From Bacteroidia bacterium (GTDB taxonomy: Bacteria; Bacteroidota; Bacteroidia; Bacteroidales; GWA2-32-17), in the NCBI GenBank assembly GCA_016218155.1, contig JACREQ010000102.1, positions 34,238-98,237 on the forward strand: a stretch of DNA of 64,000 nt, given 5' to 3'. The position numbers and the translations under genes were made by a program. Positions 9,384 to 17,477 of the stretch are shown here, piece after piece. Within the stretch, counting starts at the first letter, position 1, and each line of letters starts with the position of its first letter. Under the pieces are notes generated by a model. The model did not search any database, was not told the origin of the DNA, and was given only the letters and a program-made list of their open reading frames with translations.

Positions 9384-10666
9384 GGGGTAGTTATTAATAA
9401 TTTTTGATTACACATTGTTGTAGAGCTTTCTGCTCTAAAAAGATAAATTGCACTTGCAATTTGTTCTAAAGTAATTGAATAAAGCTGATTTCCAGTATTA
9501 GCATTAAAATTTCCTATTGTAATTAATTTTCCTTGAATATCAAATAATGAATAATTCACATTGCTTGAGTTTTGAAAAACTGAATGTATCTGAATTGTAT
9601 TTCCATCTGAAAAAGCATTTAAAAAATCAGCATTTACTCCGCATGGTGTAGCTGAAATTTCCTCACTTAAATCAAAATTTCCGTCATTATTGTTAGTTTT
9701 AAGACGATAATAAATAACTTTATCGCTAATCTCAGTATCAGAGAAACTATAATTAGTAATTGAAATCTTATTTGATGGCAAAGCAGTATAAATTGTAGTC
9801 CATACACTTAAATCGTAAGATTTTTGCAACTCAATATTAACAACATTTATTTCTGAAGCTGTAGTCCAGTTAATATTCATCACATTATCAGTACAATTTG
9901 ACGTGAAGCTAATAAGATCAATTGGAAGCGGTGACAAATTACAAGATAAAATAAAAGGCGTACTTACACTTAATCCATGAGGTATTAAATCTATATTATT
10001 AACTGCACCAGTTCCTGTTGTAACACCCGCACCCGAACCAGTAGATAAAAGCCAAATATCTGTAGGATCGTCATATTGTTGTGCATTAAAAGTTCCAGTT
10101 GGGTTTGAAGTAGTATTTTCAACTCCACGGTAAGTTACATCAAAAGTAGCACTTACATTAGTACCAGCAAGCACTTGCCACCATCTATCAATCACAGAAT
10201 TTAATTCGTTTATTCCTGCTAATCCTATCATATTTGTAACCGAATTTGCCCAATCAACATTATTTGCAGGAGTTCCCCATGTAGAAACTACTATTGGCGA
10301 AGCATTGTTAACGTGACCTACACCACTACCAACTGAATTTTTGTGAATTGTAACTGGTAAATAGTCAGTATTACTATATCCCAATGGAATTACAAAATCA
10401 GTATTAGAATTTACATCAGCAGTATTTAATTGCACATAATTACCTTCTTTCTCAGAAATAATATGTCCACTATTTCGTGTTATTGCAGTTGATTGCCCAC
10501 TATTTATAACCAAATACACTGGATTTGCATATGAGCCATTATTGAGTTTTATAAAAGCTCCGTTTAAAACCAAAGAATTGTTTTGCGCGAATATATTTGT
10601 AAAACCAAATATAATTTGCAAGCAAATAAAGGTGAGTGAATTATATTTTTTTATGTTAAAAAACAT
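9380..10666 (-). CDS. Secreted protein with T9SS type A-like tail, partner of the S74 protein
   Basis: A 428-aa protein if translation starts at 10666; an in-frame ATG at 10714 would add 16 residues. I chose 10666 because it starts directly at the signal peptide (MFFNIKKYNSLTFICLQI...FAQ) and because the best minus-strand -7 element (10684-10691) lies between the two ATGs. No enzyme motif was seen. The N-terminal half is beta-rich with VLNGAFIKLNNGS. A fibronectin/Ig-like segment follows LPIDLISFTSNC near residue 255, a common linker before Bacteroidota sorting domains. The C-terminal ~75 residues (NVNYSLFDIQGKLI, ASAIYLFRA, NQKLLITTP) resemble a type A sorting tail. The stop overlaps the start of the S74 gene, so the two are translationally coupled and probably act on the surface together. 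Confidence 0.75.
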   Translation of the reverse strand: MFFNIKKYNSLTFICLQIIFGFTNIFAQNNSLVLNGAFIKLNNGSYANPVYLVINSGQSTAITRNSGHIISEKEGNYVQLNTADVNSNTDFVIPLGYSNTDYLPVTIHKNSVGSGVGHVNNASPIVVSTWGTPANNVDWANSVTNMIGLAGINELNSVIDRWWQVLAGTNVSATFDVTYRGVENTTSNPTGTFNAQQYDDPTDIWLLSTGSGAGVTTGTGAVNNIDLIPHGLSVSTPFILSCNLSPLPIDLISFTSNCTDNVMNINWTTASEINVVNIELQKSYDLSVWTTIYTALPSNKISITNYSFSDTEISDKVIYYRLKTNNNDGNFDLSEEISATPCGVNADFLNAFSDGNTIQIHSVFQNSSNVNYSLFDIQGKLITIGNFNANTGNQLYSITLEQIASAIYLFRAESSTTMCNQKLLITTP

Positions 10667-10670
10667 GCTT

Positions 10671-10703
10671 TTTGTGAATATTTCAAAATTATCCCTATTT
10701 TTG
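10671..10703 (+). promoter_or_regulatory. Promoter for the TPR sensor kinase
   Basis: TTTG at 10671-10674 and TATTTTTG at 10696-10703 are exact matches to the Bacteroidota -33 and -7 elements with a 21-nt spacer. The kinase start codon is at 10737. The -33 box overlaps the predicted start region of the divergent transcript. Confidence 0.65.
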
Positions 10704-10715
10704 ATATTATGCAAT
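10684..10715 (-). promoter_or_regulatory. Promoter for the surface-protein operon
   Basis: On the minus strand the -7 element TAATTTTG (10691-10684) matches TAnnTTTG. ATTG (10715-10712), one mismatch from the -33 TTTG, lies 20 nt upstream. Predicted transcription starts near 10678, giving a very short leader before the start at 10666. It is interleaved with the plus-strand kinase promoter. Confidence 0.55.
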
Positions 10716-10736
10716 ACTGTAAATAGGTATATTCAA

Positions 10737-12650
10737 ATGAGAAAATTTTTATTGATTTTATTCATAATTCAATTAAATTTAACAAACTTGTTTTCTCAAC
10801 CTGATTCTACAATAATAAATCAAGTATTTAATTTATATGACAAGTACTATAACACACCACAAAACAATTTTGATTCTGCTCTTATTTACCTTGACTCTGC
10901 ATTAAAAATTTCAAGAAAACATAATTATTATGAAGGTATATCCTATGTTCTAAGAGAAAAAGGGTATATTTATTCTGAGCGTGGTGAGTTTGTTAAAGCT
11001 ATGAAGATTATTATAGAGGCTTTAAGACTGGACGAGAAAATTAATAATAAAGATGGTGCTGGTAGCGATCTTAATCTTATCGGACTAATTTATAACCAAC
11101 AAGAAAAACTTGATGAAGCATTAAGTTATTTCATAAAAGCAAGAGATAAGTTTGCAGAAATAAAAGATGAACATGGAATTGCAATGGTTACTGGAAATAT
11201 GGGAATGGTTTACAGAAACAAAAATGAATTTGAATTATCTTTAAAATGTTATTTTAATTCACTTGAATATTACCAGCAAGAAAAGAATGAGCAAAATGAA
11301 ATTAACATTGCTAATCTTGAAAATAATATAGGTAATATATATAAAGACATTAAAAAATACGATAAAGCACTTGAATATTTCTTTAAAGCTAAAGAAGGCA
11401 AGTCAAAATATAAACAATACACCTCATTGGTGTCAACATTATCAAATATTGGCGATATTTATGTTGAAAAAAAACTATTCAACGAAGCTCTTTCAATATA
11501 CAATGAAGCATTAGCAATGGCAGTAGAACAAAAATCTATCAGACTTCAGAAGGATGTTTATTTTGATTTATCATACATGTACAAGGAACAGGGAAATTTT
11601 AAATTAGCCTATGAAACATTTAAAGAATCTACCCAGCTTAAAGACTCAATAATTTCTGAAAAAAATAACGAAGAAATTGCAAATTTAAAAGTAAGATATG
11701 AAACAGATAAAAAAGAAAAAGAAAATGTTATTTTAACAAAAGACAATGAATTAAAATCTACCCGTATTGCAAATGAAAGAAAACAAAAATTATTGTTTGC
11801 TTCTCTATCATTGATAATTCTAATGGTAGGAGTATTTATTTTCATTCAATTCAGAACAAAACAAAAACTCAGTAAACAACTTGCACTAATAAATGATAAA
11901 ATAAAAAATCAAAATACCACACTTAAAACTTTAAATAAAGAATTAATTGATTCTGAAGAAAACCTGACTTTATCAAACTCAACAAAAGATCAGCTTATAA
12001 GTATGTTATCTCACGACTTATACAATCCAATAACTTCTGTTATTAATTATACAAATTTAACTCTCGAATCAATTGAGCAAAAAAGCAAAGAAGAGCTTCA
12101 GGGTGCACTAACCAGCATAAACGGAGCTGTAATTCCACTTCAAGATTTACTAGATAACATTTTGCAATGGGCAAGAGTTCAAAAAATTCATTTACAACCA
12201 AATATTGATAAAATACATTTAAATATTGTTATTTCTGATATTATTAAATTATATCAACCTCTTGCAACATTTAAGCAAATTCAAATTAATTATAATAAAC
12301 TCACAGAAGATATAATCAAATCTGACAAATTAATGATTTACTTTATTATAAGAAATATTGTAAATAATTCTGTTAAATTTTCACCAAAAGAAAACATTAT
12401 TAATATTGAAGCTAACATTATAAATAACACATGCAAAATATTAGTTAAAGATTATGGTGCAGGTTTTAAGCATGAAATATTATCGCAGCTAAATGATATT
12501 GAAACTAATGAACTAAAAGGTCAGATAAGTGGAAGCGGAATAGGTCTAAGTGTTAGCAAAAAATTCATAAAATTACTTAAAGGGAATATTGAATTTAGAA
12601 ACGCAGAAAAAGGTGGAGCCGAAATTCTTATAACTATTCCTCAGTATTAA
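10737..12650 (+). CDS. TPR-containing sensor histidine kinase (HisKA)
   Basis: A 637-aa kinase from the ATG at 10737. The frame is open further upstream, but 10737 is followed by a clean signal peptide (MRKFLLILFIIQL...FSQ) and preceded by a good promoter. About six TPRs occupy residues 30-310, a charged coiled coil precedes a membrane helix (LLFASLSLIILMVGVFIF, about 345-362), then a second coiled coil. The HisKA H-box is MLSHDLYNPITSV. The HATPase domain shows N-box NIVNNSVKF and glycine boxes DYGAGF and GSGIGLSVSKKF. The H-box has Tyr where many kinases have Arg (SHDLRNP). Its 3' end overlaps by 17 bp the convergent LuxR-type regulator, its likely partner. Confidence 0.9.
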   Translation: MRKFLLILFIIQLNLTNLFSQPDSTIINQVFNLYDKYYNTPQNNFDSALIYLDSALKISRKHNYYEGISYVLREKGYIYSERGEFVKAMKIIIEALRLDEKINNKDGAGSDLNLIGLIYNQQEKLDEALSYFIKARDKFAEIKDEHGIAMVTGNMGMVYRNKNEFELSLKCYFNSLEYYQQEKNEQNEINIANLENNIGNIYKDIKKYDKALEYFFKAKEGKSKYKQYTSLVSTLSNIGDIYVEKKLFNEALSIYNEALAMAVEQKSIRLQKDVYFDLSYMYKEQGNFKLAYETFKESTQLKDSIISEKNNEEIANLKVRYETDKKEKENVILTKDNELKSTRIANERKQKLLFASLSLIILMVGVFIFIQFRTKQKLSKQLALINDKIKNQNTTLKTLNKELIDSEENLTLSNSTKDQLISMLSHDLYNPITSVINYTNLTLESIEQKSKEELQGALTSINGAVIPLQDLLDNILQWARVQKIHLQPNIDKIHLNIVISDIIKLYQPLATFKQIQINYNKLTEDIIKSDKLMIYFIIRNIVNNSVKFSPKENIINIEANIINNTCKILVKDYGAGFKHEILSQLNDIETNELKGQISGSGIGLSVSKKFIKLLKGNIEFRNAEKGGAEILITIPQY

Positions 12651-13293
12651 GCAGACCGTGTTTCAATGCATATTTTACTAATCCAACTGTATTTGAAATC
12701 CCCAACTTCTGCAGAATGTTTTTTCGATGAGTATCAACTGTGCCAATACTTATAAATAATTTTTTAGCAATTTCGGCACTACTTAATTCATTACAAACAA
12801 AAACTAAAATTTCCTTTTCCCTCGCAGTAAGCATTATTTCAGGTGTATCACCGCTTAATATAACTGATGATTTGATATAAAAATCTTCCTCTTTTGTAAT
12901 ATTTTGAATGCCTTCAGAAAAATAAGTTCCACCTTCATATACTATTTTCAATGCCTTAATTAATTCTTCTTTTGTAATATTCTTAAGAAGATAACCCTTG
13001 ATTCCAAGTTTTTCTAGTTTACTTAAAAATCTACTGCCTTTCTGATGGGTAAGCATTAATATTTTTTGCTCTGGTTTAAATTTTTGAATTTCTTCCACAA
13101 TTTCAAGACCAGTCATATCTGTAAGGTGAAGATCTAACAATAGTATATCACAATTTCTCTTCTTTAAAACTGAAATGGCTTCTGCTCCCGAATTACATTT
13201 TGTAACAACTTTAAAATCATCCCCTTTTGTCAACAACAATTCAAGTCCATCAATATATAAAGAATGATCATCGGCAAGTATTAATGAAATCAT
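12634..13293 (-). CDS. NarL/FixJ-type response regulator
   Basis: A 219-aa response regulator. The receiver domain (about 1-120) has D8/D9, phospho-acceptor Asp in ILLLDLHLTDMTG, and Lys in GYLLKNITKEE. A LuxR/GerE helix-turn-helix covers about residues 150-212 (LTAREKEILVFVCNELSSAEIA, VDTHRKNILQKLG). It converges with the TPR sensor kinase, and the two coding sequences share their last 17 bp. This close but opposite arrangement suggests a cognate kinase-regulator pair that is not co-transcribed. Confidence 0.92.
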   Translation of the reverse strand: MISLILADDHSLYIDGLELLLTKGDDFKVVTKCNSGAEAISVLKKRNCDILLLDLHLTDMTGLEIVEEIQKFKPEQKILMLTHQKGSRFLSKLEKLGIKGYLLKNITKEELIKALKIVYEGGTYFSEGIQNITKEEDFYIKSSVILSGDTPEIMLTAREKEILVFVCNELSSAEIAKKLFISIGTVDTHRKNILQKLGISNTVGLVKYALKHGLLNTEE

Positions 13294-13315
13294 TTGTCAA
13301 TAATTAAAATCTATT

Positions 13316-13323
13316 CAAATATA
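13316..13323 (-). promoter_or_regulatory. Candidate -7 element for the LuxR-type regulator
   Basis: The minus strand reads TATATTTG, an exact TAnnTTTG match, 23 nt before the start codon at 13293. No -33 element at the expected spacing. Confidence 0.35.
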
Positions 13324-13354
13324 ACAATTATTCTCAACTATAAAAAAAGAGAAA

Positions 13355-13942
13355 TTAATGTGTTATATGAATTCCGGTATTTGTAAGAAATAATTTAATT
13401 GCAATTGCCAAAAGAATTATACCAAAGAATTTTCTTAATATCATAATTCCAGCTTTTCCAATAATTCTCTCGAACCATTCCGCAGATTTAACAACAACGT
13501 ACACAATAACCATATTTAACACTAATGCAATTAAAATATTGGCAGCATGATATTCTGCTTTTAAAGAAAGCATGGATGTAATAGCTCCTGCACCAGCAAC
13601 TAAAGGAAATGCGATAGGAACAATACTTACTCCTGCCGGTGTACTACCACGAAAAAAATCAATTCCTAAAACCATTTCTAATCCAACAAAAAACACAACA
13701 AGTGAACCGGCAATAGCAAAAGAATATATATCAACTCCAAAAATACCTAATAAAGGTTCGCCAATAAAGAAAAAAAGCAACATAATACCTAATGCAAATG
13801 AAGCTGCCTTTAATGCATCAATTTTTCCATGCTTTTGCTTTAAATCAATAATAATTGGTAAAGATCCTGTAATATCAATTACAGCAAAAAGTACCATGAA
13901 TGCTGAGAATATTTCACGAAAATTTAGATGTAAGTCAAACAT
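13355..13942 (-). CDS. MarC family integral membrane protein
   Basis: A 195-aa membrane protein with six predicted hydrophobic helices, matching the MarC/UPF0056 family in length. The family hallmarks FMVLFAVIDITGSLPI in helix 1 and VPIAFPLVAGAGAI near residues 107-120 are present. Despite the historic name, a role in multiple antibiotic resistance is not established, and the transported substrate, if any, is unknown. It is a single gene, with a candidate -7 element just upstream. Confidence 0.9.
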   Translation of the reverse strand: MFDLHLNFREIFSAFMVLFAVIDITGSLPIIIDLKQKHGKIDALKAASFALGIMLLFFFIGEPLLGIFGVDIYSFAIAGSLVVFFVGLEMVLGIDFFRGSTPAGVSIVPIAFPLVAGAGAITSMLSLKAEYHAANILIALVLNMVIVYVVVKSAEWFERIIGKAGIMILRKFFGIILLAIAIKLFLTNTGIHITH

Positions 13943-13958
13943 ATAAAATAATTTGACG

Positions 13959-13966
13959 CAAAGATA
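13959..13966 (-). promoter_or_regulatory. Candidate -7 element for the marC-family gene
   Basis: The minus strand reads TATCTTTG, an exact TAnnTTTG match, 17 nt before the start codon at 13942. The -33 element is not evident. Confidence 0.35.
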
Positions 13967-13986
13967 TGAAAAATATTTTTGTTACT

Positions 13987-14041
13987 GTCAGGTCGAAAGA
14001 CCTAACATACTATGTTTTGCAGTCATGTCTTTCGACCTGAC
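13987..14041. repeat. Extragenic palindromic repeat
   Basis: Perfect 15-bp inverted arms, GTCAGGTCGAAAGAC at 13987-14001 and GTCTTTCGACCTGAC at 14027-14041, are separated by 25 nt. The left arm also forms a small internal hairpin AGGTC-GAAA-GACCT. It lies between the starts/ends of marC and the S46 peptidase gene. Its more GC-rich composition against an AT-rich intergenic background suggests a dispersed REP-like element, though it could double as a terminator for neither gene because no T-tract abuts the stem on either side except a short one near 14047. Confidence 0.6.
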
Positions 14042-14052
14042 TGCAAGATTTT

Positions 14053-16221
14053 TTATTTTACTAATTTCATTTCATCAATAAGATTTTTTGCACCGGCAAA
14101 TTTATCTATTACAAAAAGAACATATCGTACATCAACGTTTATGCACTTTTGCAATGTGTTTTCATAGGCTATATCGCCACTCATTGCCTCCCAGTTACCA
14201 TCAAATGCAATTCCTATAAGTTCTCCATTTCCGTTAATTACAGCACTACCAGAATTTCCGCCGGTAATATCGTTATTTGTTGTAAAGCAAACACGCATCT
14301 CGCCTGTTGTTGCAGCATACTGACCAAAATCTTTTTTATTATAAAGATCTTTTAGTTTTGGAGAAACAACAAATTCGTCATTTTTAGGATCTTCTTTCTC
14401 CATTATGCCGGTTAAGGTAGTATAATAATGATATGACACAGCGTCAGTAGGCTTATAATCACCTACTGTGCCATATGTTAATCGTATTGTTGAATTAGCA
14501 TCAGGATAGAAAGATTTATTTGTCTGCATTTCCATAATACCTTTCTCAAATAGTCTTTTTGCATTTTTAGCATCATCAGACTCTAGCCCTTCTAAACTGT
14601 AATAACGCATAACAATTTGACGAGCAATGTCAAACGCATAATCATTTTCAATTATTTTTTTTGAAGGCTTATCTAAAAATTTATTAAATCTTTCTTCGTC
14701 GGCAAAAATCGATTTTTTATACACCTCATCGGCAAATTTATTAAAATCGCCTTTAAATTTATTTTGTATTGTTGAAAATATCTCTAAATGGTAGGTTTGT
14801 GGTAAGTCCTCATAATACATTTTTAAAAGGGCAATAAATATTTTCTTATCTGTTGATTGATTATAATCTTTAAAAAAAGCTTTAGCTGCTATTTTTATTT
14901 CTTGAGCAGTAGTTGTTATAGCCTGTTCATCTGGTTTTTCAGTTGACAAAATCTGATAAAGTTGCATAGATTGAAATGGAAATAACACTAATTCTGGTCC
15001 CTGAAATAAAGCTTCAGATACATATTGGTATGCCAAGGATTTTTCTTTAGTATCAGAATATGATTTTTCGATTGTAGAAAGAACATTTCCATATAATTTC
15101 TGACGTTCGGGTGAAGCATTTACCCAATCGGTAAATTGCTTTTCTAATGTTTGCTTTTTTCCAATAACATCTAATCTTCTTAATCCTTTGTTCTGACCAA
15201 TAAAATATTTCCAGTAATTTGCAGTCTGAGCATATTTTGAAGCATACTGAATTCTTATTTTATCAGATACATCCATATCTTCTTTCATCAATTCAAGCTT
15301 TTTTGTACGAATTTTAATTGCTGCCGGATTTAACACTTCCATCTGCTCTTTTACACCATAAGAAGTTAAATATCGCTCAGTTGTTCCGGGAAATCCAATA
15401 ACCATAGCATAATCGCCTTTCTCCTGACCCTTTAAAGAAATAGGCAAAAACTGTTTTGGTTGATAAGGAATATTATCTTTTGAATATTTTGCTGGTTTCC
15501 CATCTGGACCTGAATAAACTCTTAAAATAGAAAAATCTCCGGTATGTCTGGGCCACATCCAGTTATCAGTATCACCGCCAAATTTTCCTATTGATGAAGG
15601 TGGTGCACCAACTAATCTTACATCCTTAAAAGTTTCAAAAACAAACAAGAAATACTGATTCCCGGCAAACATATCAACTACCTCAACATTATAACCATTA
15701 CCAGTTTTAGCTTCCTTTTCAATTTCTTTTATAATCTTTTCTATTGCTGCTTGTCTTTTTTCATAAGAAAAATCTTCGGTAATATCTTTTAATACCCTAT
15801 CGGTAACATCTTCTATTCTTACAAGAAATGAGGCACAAACTCCTTCGTTTGATAATTCCTGATCTTTTGACATTGCCCAAAAACCATCGGTTAAATAATC
15901 GTGTTCAACAGAGCTATGATTTTGAATTGCATCAAAACCACAATGATGATTGGTAAATAAAAGTCCTTGTGCAGAAACTACTTCAGCAGAACAGAAAAAA
16001 CCCATTGGATAACTCTCATTACTTAATCCGCAAATAGCATCCTTTAAACTTGCTTTATTAATATTATAAATATCTTCAGGGGTTAACTTCAACCCTTGAC
16101 GACGCATATCGTCATAGTTTTTGTTAATTAAAGACAAAATCCACATCCCCTCATCAGCTTTAACCGAACTGGTAAAAGCAATGAATAAAGCAATAAAAAA
16201 CACAAATAATTTTTTTGTCAT
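14053..16221 (-). CDS. S46 family dipeptidyl-peptidase, DPP7-like
   Basis: A 722-aa periplasmic serine exopeptidase that removes dipeptides from peptide N-termini. The signal peptide is residues 1-22. The chymotrypsin-like triad is visible: His in LFTNHHCGFDAIQ (H92/H93), Asp in WPRHTGDFSILRVY (D229) and Ser in ITGGNSGSAVI (S657). Residue +18 from the nucleophile, the S1-pocket position separating DPP7 (Gly) from DPP11 (Arg) in characterised Bacteroidota enzymes, is Gly675 (FDGNWE). That points to a DPP7-type hydrophobic P1 preference rather than Asp/Glu; this is inferred from family knowledge. The gene is monocistronic. Confidence 0.93.
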   Translation of the reverse strand: MTKKLFVFFIALFIAFTSSVKADEGMWILSLINKNYDDMRRQGLKLTPEDIYNINKASLKDAICGLSNESYPMGFFCSAEVVSAQGLLFTNHHCGFDAIQNHSSVEHDYLTDGFWAMSKDQELSNEGVCASFLVRIEDVTDRVLKDITEDFSYEKRQAAIEKIIKEIEKEAKTGNGYNVEVVDMFAGNQYFLFVFETFKDVRLVGAPPSSIGKFGGDTDNWMWPRHTGDFSILRVYSGPDGKPAKYSKDNIPYQPKQFLPISLKGQEKGDYAMVIGFPGTTERYLTSYGVKEQMEVLNPAAIKIRTKKLELMKEDMDVSDKIRIQYASKYAQTANYWKYFIGQNKGLRRLDVIGKKQTLEKQFTDWVNASPERQKLYGNVLSTIEKSYSDTKEKSLAYQYVSEALFQGPELVLFPFQSMQLYQILSTEKPDEQAITTTAQEIKIAAKAFFKDYNQSTDKKIFIALLKMYYEDLPQTYHLEIFSTIQNKFKGDFNKFADEVYKKSIFADEERFNKFLDKPSKKIIENDYAFDIARQIVMRYYSLEGLESDDAKNAKRLFEKGIMEMQTNKSFYPDANSTIRLTYGTVGDYKPTDAVSYHYYTTLTGIMEKEDPKNDEFVVSPKLKDLYNKKDFGQYAATTGEMRVCFTTNNDITGGNSGSAVINGNGELIGIAFDGNWEAMSGDIAYENTLQKCINVDVRYVLFVIDKFAGAKNLIDEMKLVK

Positions 16222-16342
16222 TTTCTTAAAATATAAGATTTTTCAATTACAAATTTTTACAAATTAAATCATTCTAAAAGGGTTTTCAAAGAATTTTTGA
16301 AAGCAATTTACCAATCTTAAGTTTTTAAACATTAAATTGAAT

Positions 16343-16350
16343 TAAATTTG
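16343..16350 (+). promoter_or_regulatory. -7-like element directly before rlmN
   Basis: TAAATTTG matches TAnnTTTG exactly but ends only 4 nt before the rlmN ATG at 16355, so transcription from it would begin at or near the start codon. No -33 match was found; it may be fortuitous. Confidence 0.25.
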
Positions 16351-16354
16351 GACC

Positions 16355-17410
16355 ATGCAAAATATCAGATCAATTTCTAGTGATTCTATTATTGAATTTT
16401 TAGAAAGTAATAACGAAAAAGCATTTAGAGCAAACCAGATTCTTGACTGGCTTTGGAAATATCGTGTTGAATCGTTTGATCAAATGAAAAACTTATCAAA
16501 AAATCTACAGGAAGTTTTATCTAAAAAATATTTTATCGATGCTGCAAAAATAACTACCCAGCAATTTTCTGATGATAATACAATAAAAGTAGCATTTACG
16601 CTTTTTGACAACCAAACAGTCGAAGGGGTTCTAATTCCTTCTGATAAACGGGTAACTGCTTGTATCTCTTCTCAGGTAGGTTGTGCTTTAGGTTGTAAAT
16701 TTTGTGCAACCGGAAAATTTGGATTTAACAGAAATTTATCAGCCGGTGAAATATATGATCAAGCTTTTTTACTTTCAGAATTATCTCAAAAACAATACGA
16801 TCTTCCATTAACTAACATAGTTTTTATGGGCATGGGGGAACCACTTTTAAATTATGAAAATTTATTAATGGCAATAAATTGGATTACCTCACAAAAAGCT
16901 ATGGGGTTTTCATCAAAACGAATAACCATTTCTACAGCAGGAATCCCCGATAAAATTGAACAATTGGCAAAAGATAATATTAAGGTAAACCTTGCACTTT
17001 CGTTGCATACAGCCAAACCCGAAGTAAGACAAGAATTATTGCCGGTAGCAAATAAATATACTCTTGAAAGAATTGCTCAGGCTCTAAAGTTTTATACTAA
17101 CACATTAAAAAAAGAAGTAACATTTGAATATCTTCTCCTTAAAGGTATTAATGATAGCCTTGACGATGCAAAAGCACTTATTAATTATTGTAGTCATATT
17201 GCAAGTAAAGTAAACATTATTGAATATAATCCAGTTGATGATTTACCTTTCCAGAAATCAACTTCAGAGAACACGGCACTATTTTTGAAAACGCTTTATG
17301 CTAAAAATTTAAATGTAAAATTAAGACGAAGCAGAGGAAAAGATATTGATGCTGCCTGCGGTCAACTAGCCAATAAAGAAAGAAATAACAGTAAAAAGAT
17401 TAAAAAATGA
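16355..17410 (+). CDS. rlmN: 23S rRNA (adenine2503-C2)/tRNA A37 methyltransferase RlmN
   Basis: A 351-aa radical-SAM methyltransferase that methylates C2 of A2503 in 23S rRNA and A37 in some tRNAs. The 4Fe-4S-binding cysteines are C110, C114 and C117 in SQVGCALGCKFCATG. The second mechanistic Cys of the family, C335, is in IDAACGQLA. The N-terminal RNA-binding accessory domain (FRANQILDWLWK) is intact and the start codon fits it. The C-terminus is a short Lys-rich tail. There is no co-transcribed partner, and a secreted protein follows 67 nt later. Confidence 0.96.
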   Translation: MQNIRSISSDSIIEFLESNNEKAFRANQILDWLWKYRVESFDQMKNLSKNLQEVLSKKYFIDAAKITTQQFSDDNTIKVAFTLFDNQTVEGVLIPSDKRVTACISSQVGCALGCKFCATGKFGFNRNLSAGEIYDQAFLLSELSQKQYDLPLTNIVFMGMGEPLLNYENLLMAINWITSQKAMGFSSKRITISTAGIPDKIEQLAKDNIKVNLALSLHTAKPEVRQELLPVANKYTLERIAQALKFYTNTLKKEVTFEYLLLKGINDSLDDAKALINYCSHIASKVNIIEYNPVDDLPFQKSTSENTALFLKTLYAKNLNVKLRRSRGKDIDAACGQLANKERNNSKKIKK

Positions 17411-17477
17411 GATTTATTTCAGATTTTTTATACTTTCGTAAAAAATTTAATTGTTAAAACTATAAATAATTTCAACT

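Noticed and set aside
10542..10736. N-terminal extension of the TPR kinase
   Set aside because: It precedes the promoter and the signal peptide and overlaps the divergent gene, so translation from 10737 is much more likely.
13987..14041. CRISPR or attachment site
   Set aside because: Only one inverted pair with no repeated spacing, no cas genes, and no integrase nearby.
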